From Bacteroidales bacterium UBA1197 (GTDB lineage: Bacteria > Bacteroidota > Bacteroidia > Bacteroidales > UBA932), in the NCBI GenBank assembly GCA_002309995.1, contig DBYB01000064.1, positions 22,201 through 33,561 of the forward strand: DNA of 11,361 nucleotides, in the 5' to 3' direction. The position numbers were made by a program, and so were the translations under genes. Under the pieces are notes generated by a model. It searched no databases, was not told the origin of the DNA, and worked only from the letters and a program-made list of their open reading frames with translations. Positions 1-6,978 of this stretch are shown piece by piece; positions within the stretch are counted from its first letter, which is position 1, and the number at the start of each line of letters is the position of its first letter.

Positions 1-747
1 GCGGCCGTCAATCCCGGCAACTCCGGAGGCGCCCTCGTGAACAAGGCCGGCGAACTGGTTGGCATCAACACCGCCATCATCTCCACCACCGGTTCCTATA
101 CGGGCTACTCGTTCGCAGTTCCTTCCAACATAGTAAGCAAGATCGTGGGCGACCTCATCGACTTCGGCTCCGTGAAGCGCGCCAAACTGGGCGTCTCGAT
201 GTCTCCCGTGACCGAGAAGATTGCCAAGGACTCTGGCCTGAATTCGCTTAACGGCGTGTATATCAACGAGGTATCCAAGGGTAGCGCCGCCGACAAGGCC
301 GGTATCCGCAAGGGCGATATCCTCCTCAAACTGGACGACCACATCATCACCTCTCCTTCTGACCTGCAGGTGCTGGTGAACAACCACCACCCGGGCGACA
401 AGGTTGTTGCGACTGTGGTGCGCGACGGCAGGGATATGGTGCTCGACGTTGAGTTCCAGGGTACGGTCGAAGCTACCGGGACAGTTGCTGAAGACGGCAG
501 CGTGGCATTCTACGGCGCCCGCATCGGCCTCACCGACAAGGGTGTTGAGATCCTCAGCGCCGGCAGCGGCAAACTCGCGGCAGCAGGCGGCGAAGACGGC
601 TTCGTGATCCAGTTCGTGAACGACCAGAAGGTCAGCAAGCCCCAGGACGTCGTGGACATCGCCAAGAAGGCCCGCCGCAGCATCGTCATCGAGGGCATCA
701 CCCCCACCGGCCGCCAGGGCTACTTCGCCTTCGGCAAGGACGAATAA
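1..747 (+). CDS. HtrA/Deg-family periplasmic serine protease, 3' part (5' end outside window)
   Basis: This is the C-terminal part of a Do/HtrA serine protease, which degrades or refolds misfolded envelope proteins in the periplasm. The reading frame is open from base 1, so the gene starts upstream of the window. The first codons read AAVNPGNSGGALVN, the GNSGG motif around the nucleophilic serine (codon at 22-24), followed by the GINTAI and GYSFAVP strands that end the trypsin-like domain. A PDZ domain follows (about 170-470, with GVYINEVSKGSAADKAGIRKGD). A second, more divergent PDZ domain (about 500-735) ends in a YFAFGKDE tail. The His and Asp of the catalytic triad lie outside the window. 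The gene is convergent with the sirtuin at 882-1610, with a palindrome dimer in between. Family assignment is firm; the choice between degP and degQ type cannot be made. Confidence 0.95.
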   Translation, partial: AAVNPGNSGGALVNKAGELVGINTAIISTTGSYTGYSFAVPSNIVSKIVGDLIDFGSVKRAKLGVSMSPVTEKIAKDSGLNSLNGVYINEVSKGSAADKAGIRKGDILLKLDDHIITSPSDLQVLVNNHHPGDKVVATVVRDGRDMVLDVEFQGTVEATGTVAEDGSVAFYGARIGLTDKGVEILSAGSGKLAAAGGEDGFVIQFVNDQKVSKPQDVVDIAKKARRSIVIEGITPTGRQGYFAFGKDE

Positions 748-776
748 GCGCTAAATCGCTCAAAGATTGTTTGACT

Positions 777-865
777 GCTCCCGAAGGTGCTGATAGATGG
801 ACCTTCGGGAGCAATTTTGTGGGGTTTTCGCTCCTGAAGGTACAAGCAAGTGGACCTTCGGGAGC
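777..865 (+). repeat. Dimer A: two REP-like palindromes (36-17-36 nt)
   Basis: The first unit is 777-812: left arm GCTCCCGAAGGT (777-788), 12-nt loop (789-800) and right arm ACCTTCGGGAGC (801-812), a perfect 12-bp stem. The second unit is 830-865: left arm GCTCCTGAAGGT (830-841), 12-nt loop (842-853) and right arm ACCTTCGGGAGC (854-865), 12 bp with one G-T wobble. The spacer (813-829) is 17 nt and ends in GTTTTC. It fills the gap between two convergent genes (HtrA and sirtuin). It could also act as a transcription barrier, but only a short TTTT run follows the first stem. Geometry and arms match the copies beside the RAYT gene at 7029-7889. Confidence 0.85.
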
Positions 866-881
866 ACTGGGCGGGCGATGA

Positions 882-1610
882 TCAGCCACGGAGAATCTCC
901 GCGCGGAACTGGCGCATGCCGGCGGTGGCGACGTCGGTGATGACGTGGATGCCGGCGGCATCGAGCTGGCGGCCGAGGCGCTCATCGGGGTCGATGAGCC
1001 AGATGGCGCAGCCCGACGGGGCGTAGTGGTAGAGGCTGGCGGCGGGATAGACCTGGAGGGAGGTCCCCACGATCACCAGGATGTCGGCGACGCTGACAAG
1101 GCGGGCGGCGGTCTCCAGGTTGGGAACGGCCTCGCCGAACCAGACGATGTGCGGGCGCAGCTGCCGGGCGCGGGGGCCGCCGGTCTCGCCGAGTTGCACG
1201 GCGCGGTAGCCGATGTCCTGAACGTATTTCTGAGAGAATCCGTCGTAGTCGTTGTAGCAGTCTTCCGGGCGCACCTTGGTGAGCTCGCCGTGCAGGTGCA
1301 GCACGCGGCTGCTGCCGGCCCTCTCGTGAAGGTTGTCCACGTTCTGGGTAACAACGCAGACATTGAAATCCGACTCCAGTTCCGCGACTATACGATGGGC
1401 CTCGTTGGGCTCGACCTCAGCGAGTTGCGCGCGCCTCTCGTTGTAGAACTTCAAAACCTTGGCGGGATTGCGCCTCCAGCCCTCCGGAGTGCAGATTTCT
1501 TCCACGGGGACATTGTCCCACAAGCCGTTACCTCCACGGAAGGTGGAGATGCCGCTCTCGGCGCTTATGCCGGAGCCGCTGAGTACTACCAAATTCTTTT
1601 TCTCTGCCAT
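882..1610 (-). CDS. Sir2-family NAD-dependent protein deacylase (CobB-like, class III type)
   Basis: This 242-residue sirtuin removes acyl groups from lysines using NAD+. Visible motifs are the NAD-binding GSGISAESGISTFR (residues 12-25), TQNVDNLHERAG (88-99), the HGEL with catalytic His107, and RPHIVWFGE, GTSLQVYPAA and IDPD further on. FYNERRAQL places Tyr56 and Arg59 as in the YxxR pair that marks CobB/SIRT5-type desuccinylase and demalonylase activity. The usual four zinc cysteines are not seen: only one Cys (117) lies in the expected region. The start is the ATG at 1608-1610. A TTG two codons upstream also keeps the frame but lies within the probable -7 box. The gene is divergent from the gene at 1683 and convergent with HtrA. 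The acyl specificity is inferred. Confidence 0.93.
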   Translation of the reverse strand: MAEKKNLVVLSGSGISAESGISTFRGGNGLWDNVPVEEICTPEGWRRNPAKVLKFYNERRAQLAEVEPNEAHRIVAELESDFNVCVVTQNVDNLHERAGSSRVLHLHGELTKVRPEDCYNDYDGFSQKYVQDIGYRAVQLGETGGPRARQLRPHIVWFGEAVPNLETAARLVSVADILVIVGTSLQVYPAASLYHYAPSGCAIWLIDPDERLGRQLDAAGIHVITDVATAGMRQFRAEILRG

Positions 1611-1613
1611 GCT

Positions 1614-1621
1614 CAAAGATA
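1614..1621 (-). promoter_or_regulatory. Probable -7 box of the sirtuin gene
   Basis: On the minus strand this reads TATCTTTG, an exact fit to the Bacteroidota -7 consensus TAnnTTTG. Only 3 nt separate it from the ATG at 1610, so the transcript would be leaderless or nearly so. No TTG is seen about 20 nt upstream, so the promoter is only partly supported. Confidence 0.4.
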
Positions 1622-1630
1622 CATTTTTTC

Positions 1631-1661
1631 TTGTTTGAATAAAAATTTTGCTTTATAATTG
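1631..1661 (+). promoter_or_regulatory. Possible promoter of the 1683-3810 operon
   Basis: TTG at 1631-1633 is followed after 20 nt by TATAATTG at 1654-1661, one mismatch from TAnnTTTG. Transcription would start near 1665, upstream of the ATG at 1683. It would exclude the TTG codon at 1659 as the start of the first gene. Confidence 0.4.
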
Positions 1662-1682
1662 CACCCGATAACGCATAGGAAT

Positions 1683-2069
1683 ATGAATTCAGACAGCAAG
1701 CGCAGACATGTCATCAGCCAGGAGAATCTCCCGGCCGACATTGCAGCCCTTTTCAACGAGAAGTATCCCAAGGGTTTCAGCGACCTCCTTCCCGACCTCG
1801 TGAAGTATTCTCCGGGCGTCAATCCCCGCACCGGCAAGCTGATCGAACCCTTCTATGCCGTAACTATCGAAACCGATACTGACATTTACCTGGTCAAGAT
1901 AAAAGTGGATATCGACAATCCGGAAGACGTCGAGCGCTGGCTCGAAGGAGAAGAGGAAGCCGAGGCCGAACAGGTGGCCGGCACCTCCGCCGCTCCCGAC
2001 GGCGACGACACCCTCCCGGACGACAACATATCCCAGTACGGAGGGGATGACGACTCATCCGATTCATAA
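1683..2069 (+). CDS. Small acidic protein of unknown function, upstream of and overlapping the ClC gene
   Basis: This 128-residue protein has no signal peptide, membrane segment or motif that I can tie to a named family. The N-terminal half (about residues 8-90) looks folded: ISQENLPADIAALFNEKYPKGF, then FYAVTIETDTDIYLVKIKVDID, which suggests a small alpha/beta domain with paired strands. The last 35 or so residues are strongly acidic and low in complexity (EGEEEAEAEQ, then DDDSSDS) and are probably disordered. The ATG at 1683 was chosen over the in-frame TTG at 1659, which falls in the putative -7 box; AGGA at 1677-1680 precedes it. Its end overlaps the start of the ClC gene by 23 bp, so the two are probably co-translated. 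The pairing suggests, but does not show, a link with the channel. Confidence 0.8.
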   Translation: MNSDSKRRHVISQENLPADIAALFNEKYPKGFSDLLPDLVKYSPGVNPRTGKLIEPFYAVTIETDTDIYLVKIKVDIDNPEDVERWLEGEEEAEAEQVAGTSAAPDGDDTLPDDNISQYGGDDDSSDS

Positions 2070-3810
2070 CAATCCGCTCACCCGACTGCCGGAAAGGACC
2101 CGCCTGCTCGTACTGAGCTTCGCGGTGGGCGTATGTGCCGGCCTCGCGGCGGTGCTCCTCACCTGGTGCATCGGCAGCATCAAAAGCCTCCTCGACGGGA
2201 ACGTCACGCTGCCCTACAATCTCCAATACCTCATCCTGCCAGGCATCGGTATGTTCATAACGCTGCTGCTGTTGCGCTATGTCGTACCCGAAAACATCGG
2301 CCACGGCGTCACCAAGGTGCTGCTCGCAGTCAGCCGCGGCGAGTCCAAGATACGGCCGCACAATATGTGGTCGTCTATGCTGACATCCTCAATCACCATC
2401 GGCTTCGGCGGTTCCGTCGGTGCCGAGGCACCGATTGTGTACACCGGAGCGGCCATCGGCAGCAACATCGGGCGCTTCTGCGACCTGCCGTACCGTCACG
2501 TCACCGTGCTGCTGGGTTGCGGCGCCGCAGGAGCTATCGCCGGCATCTTCAAGGCCCCTCTGGCGGGAGTGCTGTTCACGATGGAGATACTGCTGCTCAA
2601 CATGTCCCTGTCGTCCATGCTGCCGCTGCTGATTTCCACCATCTCGGCAACGGTCGTGGCATACATCTTCCGCGGGCAGACGCCGATGTTCGCCTGCACC
2701 CTCACCCCGTTCTCGATGTGGAACATCCCGTTCTACCTGATAATGGGCGTGATGATGGGATTCGGTTCCCTGTACTTCACCCGCGTCACCCTGTGGATGG
2801 AAGACAAGATAGGCAAGCTGGGCAACCGCTACGTCCGCTGGATACTGTGTTCCCTGTCGCTCGGAGTGATGATTTTCCTCTTCCCTCAGCTGTACGGCGA
2901 GGGCTACGGAGTGGTGTCGGACCTCCTCAACGGGCGCGACATATCAGACGCCGCAAGCTCTCCCGTTCTCGGATTCCTGACGGGAAGCGGCTGGGGCCTG
3001 GTGCTGCTGTTCCTGATGGTCTTCCTGATCAAGGTGCCTGCAATGACGGCCACCAACGCCGGCGGCGGCAACGGCGGAACCTTCGGTCCCACGCTGTTCT
3101 GCGGGGCGATTGCCGGATTCGTACTGGCACGTTGCTTCAACCTGATGGGCGCCAACGTGCCCGAGCAGAACTTCGTGCTGGTAGGTATGGCGGCTCTGAT
3201 GGCCGGAGTGATGCAGGCCCCGATGACGGCAATCTTCCTCATCGCCGAAATATCCGGAGGCTATGCGCTCCTCATCCCCCTAATCCTCACCGCAACAGTC
3301 TCCTACGGCACCACTCGCCTCTTCGAGAAATATTCCATCTATTCCAAGCGAATCGCCCAGAGCGGCGACCTTCTCACGCACGACAACGACCAGGCGGTGC
3401 TCACTCTTATGAGCACGCGTTCTCTGGTGCGCGACAAGTACCCCAGGGTGCTGCTCGACGGCTCCCTGCGCAGCGTAGTGGAGGCCGTGCAGGACAACAA
3501 CGCAGCCGTAGTGGCTGTACTTGACGGGCAGGACCGATTCCAGGGCTACATCGACGTTGGCAACATCCGCAAATACCTGCTGCGCACCGACTTGTATGAT
3601 GAAATGAAAGTGGTCAACGTGATGGAGCAGGCACCGGCTTTAATAACCGAAGACGAGAAGATGGAGAGCGTGATGCGCAAGTTCGACACCACCGGAGCGT
3701 GGCGCCTGCCCGTGGTGGATGCGACCCGCCACTACAAGGGCTTCATCTCCCGCTCCCGCCTGCTTATCGCCTATCGCGCAGAGCTCAAGGAGATTCAGAA
3801 TTCCGATTAA
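2047..3810 (+). CDS. ClC-family chloride channel/transporter with C-terminal CBS pair
   Basis: This 587-residue inner-membrane protein belongs to the ClC family, which moves Cl- passively or in exchange for protons. About ten or more hydrophobic helices fill residues 18-435. The selectivity-filter regions are recognisable but divergent. GHGVTKV (85-91) sits where GSGIPE is usual. GSVGAEAPIV (122-131) carries Glu127 at the place of the gating Glu of GREGP. GNGGTFGPTLF (from residue 342) matches GGxFxP. Two CBS domains (about 452-585) follow, which in relatives bind adenine nucleotides and modulate gating. A GGAGGGG run directly before the ATG at 2047 supports this start. The gene overlaps the end of the small acidic gene at 1683 and ends at the bidirectional hairpin near 3819-3850. 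Channel versus exchanger cannot be decided from sequence alone. Confidence 0.95.
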   Translation: MTTHPIHNNPLTRLPERTRLLVLSFAVGVCAGLAAVLLTWCIGSIKSLLDGNVTLPYNLQYLILPGIGMFITLLLLRYVVPENIGHGVTKVLLAVSRGESKIRPHNMWSSMLTSSITIGFGGSVGAEAPIVYTGAAIGSNIGRFCDLPYRHVTVLLGCGAAGAIAGIFKAPLAGVLFTMEILLLNMSLSSMLPLLISTISATVVAYIFRGQTPMFACTLTPFSMWNIPFYLIMGVMMGFGSLYFTRVTLWMEDKIGKLGNRYVRWILCSLSLGVMIFLFPQLYGEGYGVVSDLLNGRDISDAASSPVLGFLTGSGWGLVLLFLMVFLIKVPAMTATNAGGGNGGTFGPTLFCGAIAGFVLARCFNLMGANVPEQNFVLVGMAALMAGVMQAPMTAIFLIAEISGGYALLIPLILTATVSYGTTRLFEKYSIYSKRIAQSGDLLTHDNDQAVLTLMSTRSLVRDKYPRVLLDGSLRSVVEAVQDNNAAVVAVLDGQDRFQGYIDVGNIRKYLLRTDLYDEMKVVNVMEQAPALITEDEKMESVMRKFDTTGAWRLPVVDATRHYKGFISRSRLLIAYRAELKEIQNSD

Positions 3811-3818
3811 CCAGAACG

Positions 3819-3850
3819 AAAAAAGCAGGCCTCAACGACCTGCTTTCCTT
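3819..3850 (-). terminator. Intrinsic terminator of tRNA-Thr (weakly bidirectional)
   Basis: AAAGCAGG (3822-3829) pairs with CCTGCTTT (3839-3846) around a 9-nt loop. Read on the minus strand, the stem is followed by an unbroken T run, the classic rho-independent form ending the tRNA transcript. Read on the plus strand, TTTCCTTTT follows the stem, so it may also end the ClC operon. Confidence 0.75.
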
Positions 3851-3855
3851 TTGAG

Positions 3856-3928
3856 AGCCACTCATCAGGCTCGAACTGACGACCTGCGCGTTACGAATGC
3901 GCTGCTCTACCGACTGAGCTAAAGTGGC
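3856..3928 (-). tRNA. tRNA-Thr (anticodon CGT)
   Basis: The minus strand folds into a complete cloverleaf. The acceptor stem is GCCACTT with GAGTGGC (last pair T-G). The D arm runs from GCTC to GAGC. The anticodon stem GCGCA/CGCGC encloses the loop TTCGTAA, and the T arm is GTCAG-TTCGAGC-CTGAT. The anticodon CGT (3893-3895) reads ACG, threonine. The discriminator base is T and CCA is not encoded. The base pair 31-39 is an A-C mismatch. The gene has its own promoter at 3938-3968 and a terminator at 3819-3850. Confidence 0.95.
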
Positions 3929-3937
3929 TTTGGACTG

Positions 3938-3968
3938 CAAATATAGTAATTATTTTTTACTGTACCAA
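3938..3968 (-). promoter_or_regulatory. Promoter of tRNA-Thr
   Basis: On the minus strand, TTG (3968-3966) is followed after exactly 20 nt by TATATTTG (3945-3938), an exact match to the Bacteroidota TTG-N20-TAnnTTTG pattern. The box lies about 10 nt before the tRNA 5' end. The -33 part lies inside the last codons of the tex gene. Confidence 0.75.
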
Positions 3969-6116
3969 CCTCAGCGAAATCCTTCCTCTCTCCAGGTCAA
4001 CCCCCAGCACCTGCACTCTCACCTGCTGGTGGAGTTTGACCACGCGCGACGGGTCAGTCCCCCGCGGCCCCATGGTGGATACGTGCACCAGGCCGTTGTC
4101 GTGGAGGCCGATATCGACGAAGGCGCCGAAGGCAGTTATGTTGGTTACGATTCCAGGAAGTTCCATCCCGGTCTTGAGATCCTCAAGATCGTGGATGTCG
4201 GATGCGAATTCGAAGGCGGTGGCCTGCTCGCGGGGGTCCAGCCCCGGCTTCACCAGTTCCTTAAGTATATCGCTCACCGTCGGCAGACCCACTTCCCCGC
4301 TCACGAAATCCTCCGGCTTGATGCGCGAGCAAAGTTCCGCATTGCCAATCAGTTGAGCTGCAGTGACGCCGAGCGACCGGGCCATAGCGTCAACTATATG
4401 GTACGACTCCGGATGCACGGCCGATGCGTCCAGCGGGTTGCTGCCGCCGCGAATGCGCAGGAAACCGGCGCACTGCTCGAATGCCTTGGGCCCCAGTCTC
4501 GGCACCTTCTTGAGTTCGGCCCGGCTGCTGAACGCCCCGTTGTCGTTGCGCCACGCCACGATGTTCGCCGCCAGCACAGGCCCGATGCCGGAAACGTACG
4601 CCAGCAGGTACGGAGACGCGGTATTCAGGTTCACACCGACGCTGTTCACGCACGACTCCACGGTATTGTCGAGCTTCTCTTTCAGCAGCGCCTGGTCCAC
4701 GTCGTGCTGGTACTGGCCGATTCCGAGGTTCTTCGGGTCGATCTTCACCAGTTCCGACAGCGGATCCATCAGCCGGCGGCCGATGCTTACGGCGCCGCGA
4801 ACCGTCACATCCTCGTCGGGGAACTCCTCGCGGGCGATCTCCGATGCGCTGTAAATGGATGCTCCGTCTTCGCTGACGGTCCACAGCCTGCAGCCGTCGG
4901 GCAGCTGCACCCTGCGCATAAAATCCTCCGTCTCGCGGGACGCGGTGCCGTTGCCGATCGCGACCGCTTGGATGCGATATTTCTCCAGCATCCCCTGAAC
5001 GGCCGTCAGCGCCTTAACTTTCTCGTTCTGAGGCGGATGCGGGAAGATTATGGTATGATACAGCAGGCTCCCCTGCTCGTTGAGGCACGCAATCTTGCAT
5101 CCGTTCCGGAAGCCCGGGTCGATTGCCATCGTGCGCTTCTGCCCCACCGGAGCCTGCAGCAGCAGTTGGCGGAGGTTCTCTCCGAAGACCTTGATGGACT
5201 CGATATCGGCGCGCTCCTTGGCCTCGCGTATGACTTCCCCGCTGATGGAGGGCTCCAGCAGACGCTTGAAGGAGTCGGCGACGGCATCCTTGATGTGGCA
5301 CGCCAGCGCTCCGCCGGGATAGCCCTGCGCCTGGCAGAAGTCGTAGTATATCTTGTTGCCGCACTTCTCAGCGTCGGTGTCGAGGCTGACGGACAGGAAG
5401 CCCTCGTTCTCCGCCCGCAGGATGGCGAGCAGATTGTGCGACGGCATACGGTCGAGCGGCATCTTGAAGTCGAAGTAGCTGCGGTATTTGGCGGCATCGG
5501 GGTTGTCCTTGGCGGCCTTGGTTGCCTTTGATTCCAGACGCCGCACGCGGAAGATATCCCGCAGGTTCTTCCTGATGACGGCCGTCTCGCTGAGGCGCTC
5601 GGCTATGATGTCGCGGGCGCCGGCCAGTGCCGCTTCCGCCGACTCGGCGCCGGACTTGCCCTTAAGCGTCGGCGAGCCCTTCACGTAGGCCTTGGCAGAC
5701 GCCTCCGGGTCGCGGGTCTTCAGGTTCCACATCAAGTCAGCAAGAGGCTCCAGGCCTAGTTCCTTGGCCGCCGTCGCTCTGGTACGGCGCTTGGGGCGCC
5801 AGGGCAGGTAGATATCTTCCAGTTCGGTGGAACTGACGCAGTTATCGATTCGCGCGCGCAGCTCGTCGGTAAGCGCTCCGGCCTCATCGATGGTCTTGAT
5901 TATGGTCGCCTTGCGCTTCTCCATATCGTCGTACACGTCGATCCAGTGCTTCACCTCGGCCACTGTCGCATCGTCCATTCCGCCGGTCTTCTCCTTGCGG
6001 TAGCGGCTGATGAACGGGATGGTGTCACCCTCGGCGAACATATCTGCGCAGTTCTCCACCTGCCACGCCTTCAGCCCGAGACTGGCAGCTATCTGTTTGA
6101 TATATAATTCTTTCAT
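3957..6116 (-). CDS. tex: Tex-family RNA-binding transcription accessory protein
   Basis: This complete 719-residue Tex protein is a cytoplasmic nucleic-acid-binding factor linked to transcription in other bacteria. Domains run in the standard order: an N-terminal helical region (1-about 320, with DTIPFISRYRKEKTGG and the EDIYLPWRPKRRTRA segment), a YqgF/RNase H-like domain (about 328-430, MAIDPGFRNGCKIA and IGNGTASRETE), a helix-hairpin-helix region (about 490-565, LNTASPYLLAYVSGIGP), and a C-terminal S1 domain (about 650-718, GIVTNITAFGAFVDIGLHDNGLVHVS). Length is normal for the family. Its ATG overlaps the TGA of the upstream glycosyltransferase (ATGA at 6113-6116), so translation is probably coupled. 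No terminator separates its stop from the tRNA-Thr gene, so its transcript may run through and be trimmed by tRNA processing. Confidence 0.96.
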   Translation of the reverse strand: MKELYIKQIAASLGLKAWQVENCADMFAEGDTIPFISRYRKEKTGGMDDATVAEVKHWIDVYDDMEKRKATIIKTIDEAGALTDELRARIDNCVSSTELEDIYLPWRPKRRTRATAAKELGLEPLADLMWNLKTRDPEASAKAYVKGSPTLKGKSGAESAEAALAGARDIIAERLSETAVIRKNLRDIFRVRRLESKATKAAKDNPDAAKYRSYFDFKMPLDRMPSHNLLAILRAENEGFLSVSLDTDAEKCGNKIYYDFCQAQGYPGGALACHIKDAVADSFKRLLEPSISGEVIREAKERADIESIKVFGENLRQLLLQAPVGQKRTMAIDPGFRNGCKIACLNEQGSLLYHTIIFPHPPQNEKVKALTAVQGMLEKYRIQAVAIGNGTASRETEDFMRRVQLPDGCRLWTVSEDGASIYSASEIAREEFPDEDVTVRGAVSIGRRLMDPLSELVKIDPKNLGIGQYQHDVDQALLKEKLDNTVESCVNSVGVNLNTASPYLLAYVSGIGPVLAANIVAWRNDNGAFSSRAELKKVPRLGPKAFEQCAGFLRIRGGSNPLDASAVHPESYHIVDAMARSLGVTAAQLIGNAELCSRIKPEDFVSGEVGLPTVSDILKELVKPGLDPREQATAFEFASDIHDLEDLKTGMELPGIVTNITAFGAFVDIGLHDNGLVHVSTMGPRGTDPSRVVKLHQQVRVQVLGVDLERGRISLRLVQ

Positions 6117-6829
6117 TTGCTGAATCTACGGAAGCGGAGACGGATGACGCCCCAGAAGGCCTCACCGAATATGCCGCCGGACATCTTGGATGTTCCCTCC
6201 TTGCGGTTGATGAAGATTACCGGCACTTCGGCAATCTTGAAGCCGTGCTTGTGGGCGGTGTACTTCATCTCAATCTGGAAGCCGTAGCCCTTCATCTGAA
6301 CGCCGTCCAGATTGATGGCTTCCAGGACTCTTTTGCTATAGCAGACAAATCCGGCAGTGCTGTCGAAAATCTTGAATCCCAGCATCTTGCGCACATACAC
6401 CGACGCAAAGTAAGAAATCAGGATACGGCCGATGGGCCAGTTTACCACGCTCACTCCGTTGCAGTAGCGTGAGCCGATAGCCATATCGGCACCCTCATCC
6501 GTGCAGGCCTTGAGCAGGCGCGGCAGGTCGGCGGGCGCGTGCGAGAAGTCGGCGTCCATCTCGAAGATATAGTCGTAGCCGCGCTCCAGGGCCCACTTGA
6601 ATCCGGTGAGGTAAGCCGTACCCAGCCCCAGCTTTCCACTGCGCTCTAAAATGTGCAGCCGCCCCTCGAACTCCGGCTGCAGGCCTTTCACCACCCGCGC
6701 CGTCCCGTCCGGCGACCCGTCATCAATAATGAGTATCTCAAACCCCTCGGGCAGCGCAAGCACCGCCCTTATTATCTTCTCCGCATTCTCAACCTCATTG
6801 TATGTCGGTATAATTACAAGATTCTTCAT
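6113..6829 (-). CDS. DPM1-like GT2 polyprenyl-phosphate mannosyltransferase
   Basis: This 238-residue protein is a GT-A fold, family GT2 enzyme of the dolichol/polyprenol-phosphate mannose synthase type. Such enzymes move mannose from GDP-mannose to a lipid phosphate carrier at the inner face of the membrane. Visible motifs are IPTYNE (7-12), IDDGSPDGT (36-44), GKLGLGTAY (66-74), the metal-binding MDADFSHAP with DAD at 93-95, and GSRY (120-123). No transmembrane segments are evident, so it is the short soluble DPM1-like form rather than a fused flippase form. The ATG at 6827-6829 begins right before the first motif; an upstream TTG in the same frame overlaps the -7 box and was not used. It is the first gene of an operon with tex. 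Family is sure; the sugar and acceptor are inferred. Confidence 0.93.
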   Translation of the reverse strand: MKNLVIIPTYNEVENAEKIIRAVLALPEGFEILIIDDGSPDGTARVVKGLQPEFEGRLHILERSGKLGLGTAYLTGFKWALERGYDYIFEMDADFSHAPADLPRLLKACTDEGADMAIGSRYCNGVSVVNWPIGRILISYFASVYVRKMLGFKIFDSTAGFVCYSKRVLEAINLDGVQMKGYGFQIEMKYTAHKHGFKIAEVPVIFINRKEGTSKMSGGIFGEAFWGVIRLRFRRFSK

Positions 6830-6835
6830 AACACA

Positions 6836-6843
6836 CAAATATA
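6836..6843 (-). promoter_or_regulatory. -7 box of the glycosyltransferase-tex operon
   Basis: On the minus strand this is TATATTTG, an exact TAnnTTTG match ending 6 nt before the ATG at 6829, so the leader would be only a few nucleotides. The TTTG upstream is 13 nt away, not the usual 19-21, so the -33 element is not supported. Confidence 0.5.
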
Positions 6844-6864
6844 ATGATTATTTTCTCAAATACC

Positions 6865-6904
6865 GTACCCCTCCGCCCGCAGGGGTACCTGTCGCCGTAC
6901 CCCT
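6865..6904. repeat. Competing palindromes: GTACCCCT / AGGGGTAC / GTACCCCT
   Basis: GTACCCCT (6865-6872), AGGGGTAC (6881-6888) and GTACCCCT (6897-6904) are spaced by 8 nt each. The middle block can pair with either neighbour, giving two mutually exclusive 8-bp hairpins. The right-hand pairing is the core of the first unit of dimer B. The left block may be a remnant of another unit. Confidence 0.6.
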
Positions 6905-6963
6905 GCGAGCAGTTTTCACGTATTTTCGCCCGTCGGGGTCCATACCGGCGTACCCCGGCGCGC
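6875..6963 (+). repeat. Dimer B: two REP-like palindromes upstream of the RAYT gene (36-17-36 nt)
   Basis: The first unit is 6875-6910: arms GCCCGCAGGGGT and ACCCCTGCGAGC, 12-nt loop 6887-6898, 11 of 12 pairs. The second unit is 6928-6963: arms GCCCGTCGGGGT and ACCCCGGCGCGC, 12-nt loop 6940-6951, 10 Watson-Crick pairs plus one wobble. The 17-nt spacer (6911-6927) starts AGTTT and ends TTTTC, like that of dimer C. The arms differ from those of A, C and D, but length, loop size and spacing are identical. It sits between the divergent promoters of the glycosyltransferase and the RAYT gene, 15 nt before the RAYT -33 element. Confidence 0.8.
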
Positions 6964-6978
6964 AGCGCATGATGGGTG

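Noticed and set aside
777..865. Dimer A as a plain rho-independent terminator pair
   Set aside because: The second stem has no T run and the first only a short one. The same fixed geometry recurs upstream of genes at 6875, so terminator function alone does not explain it.
945..1658. 237-codon open frame opposite the sirtuin
   Set aside because: It is a shadow of the conserved sirtuin frame, without a start context or motif.
2133..3524. 463-codon open frame inside the ClC gene
   Set aside because: It is Arg/Pro/His-rich, in another frame of a well-supported membrane protein, with no recognisable domain.
3924..5531. Long plus-strand open frame (535 codons) opposite tex
   Set aside because: It is antisense to a clearly conserved, complete Tex protein. 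Its translation is low in complexity and family-free, as expected from GC-rich antisense frames.
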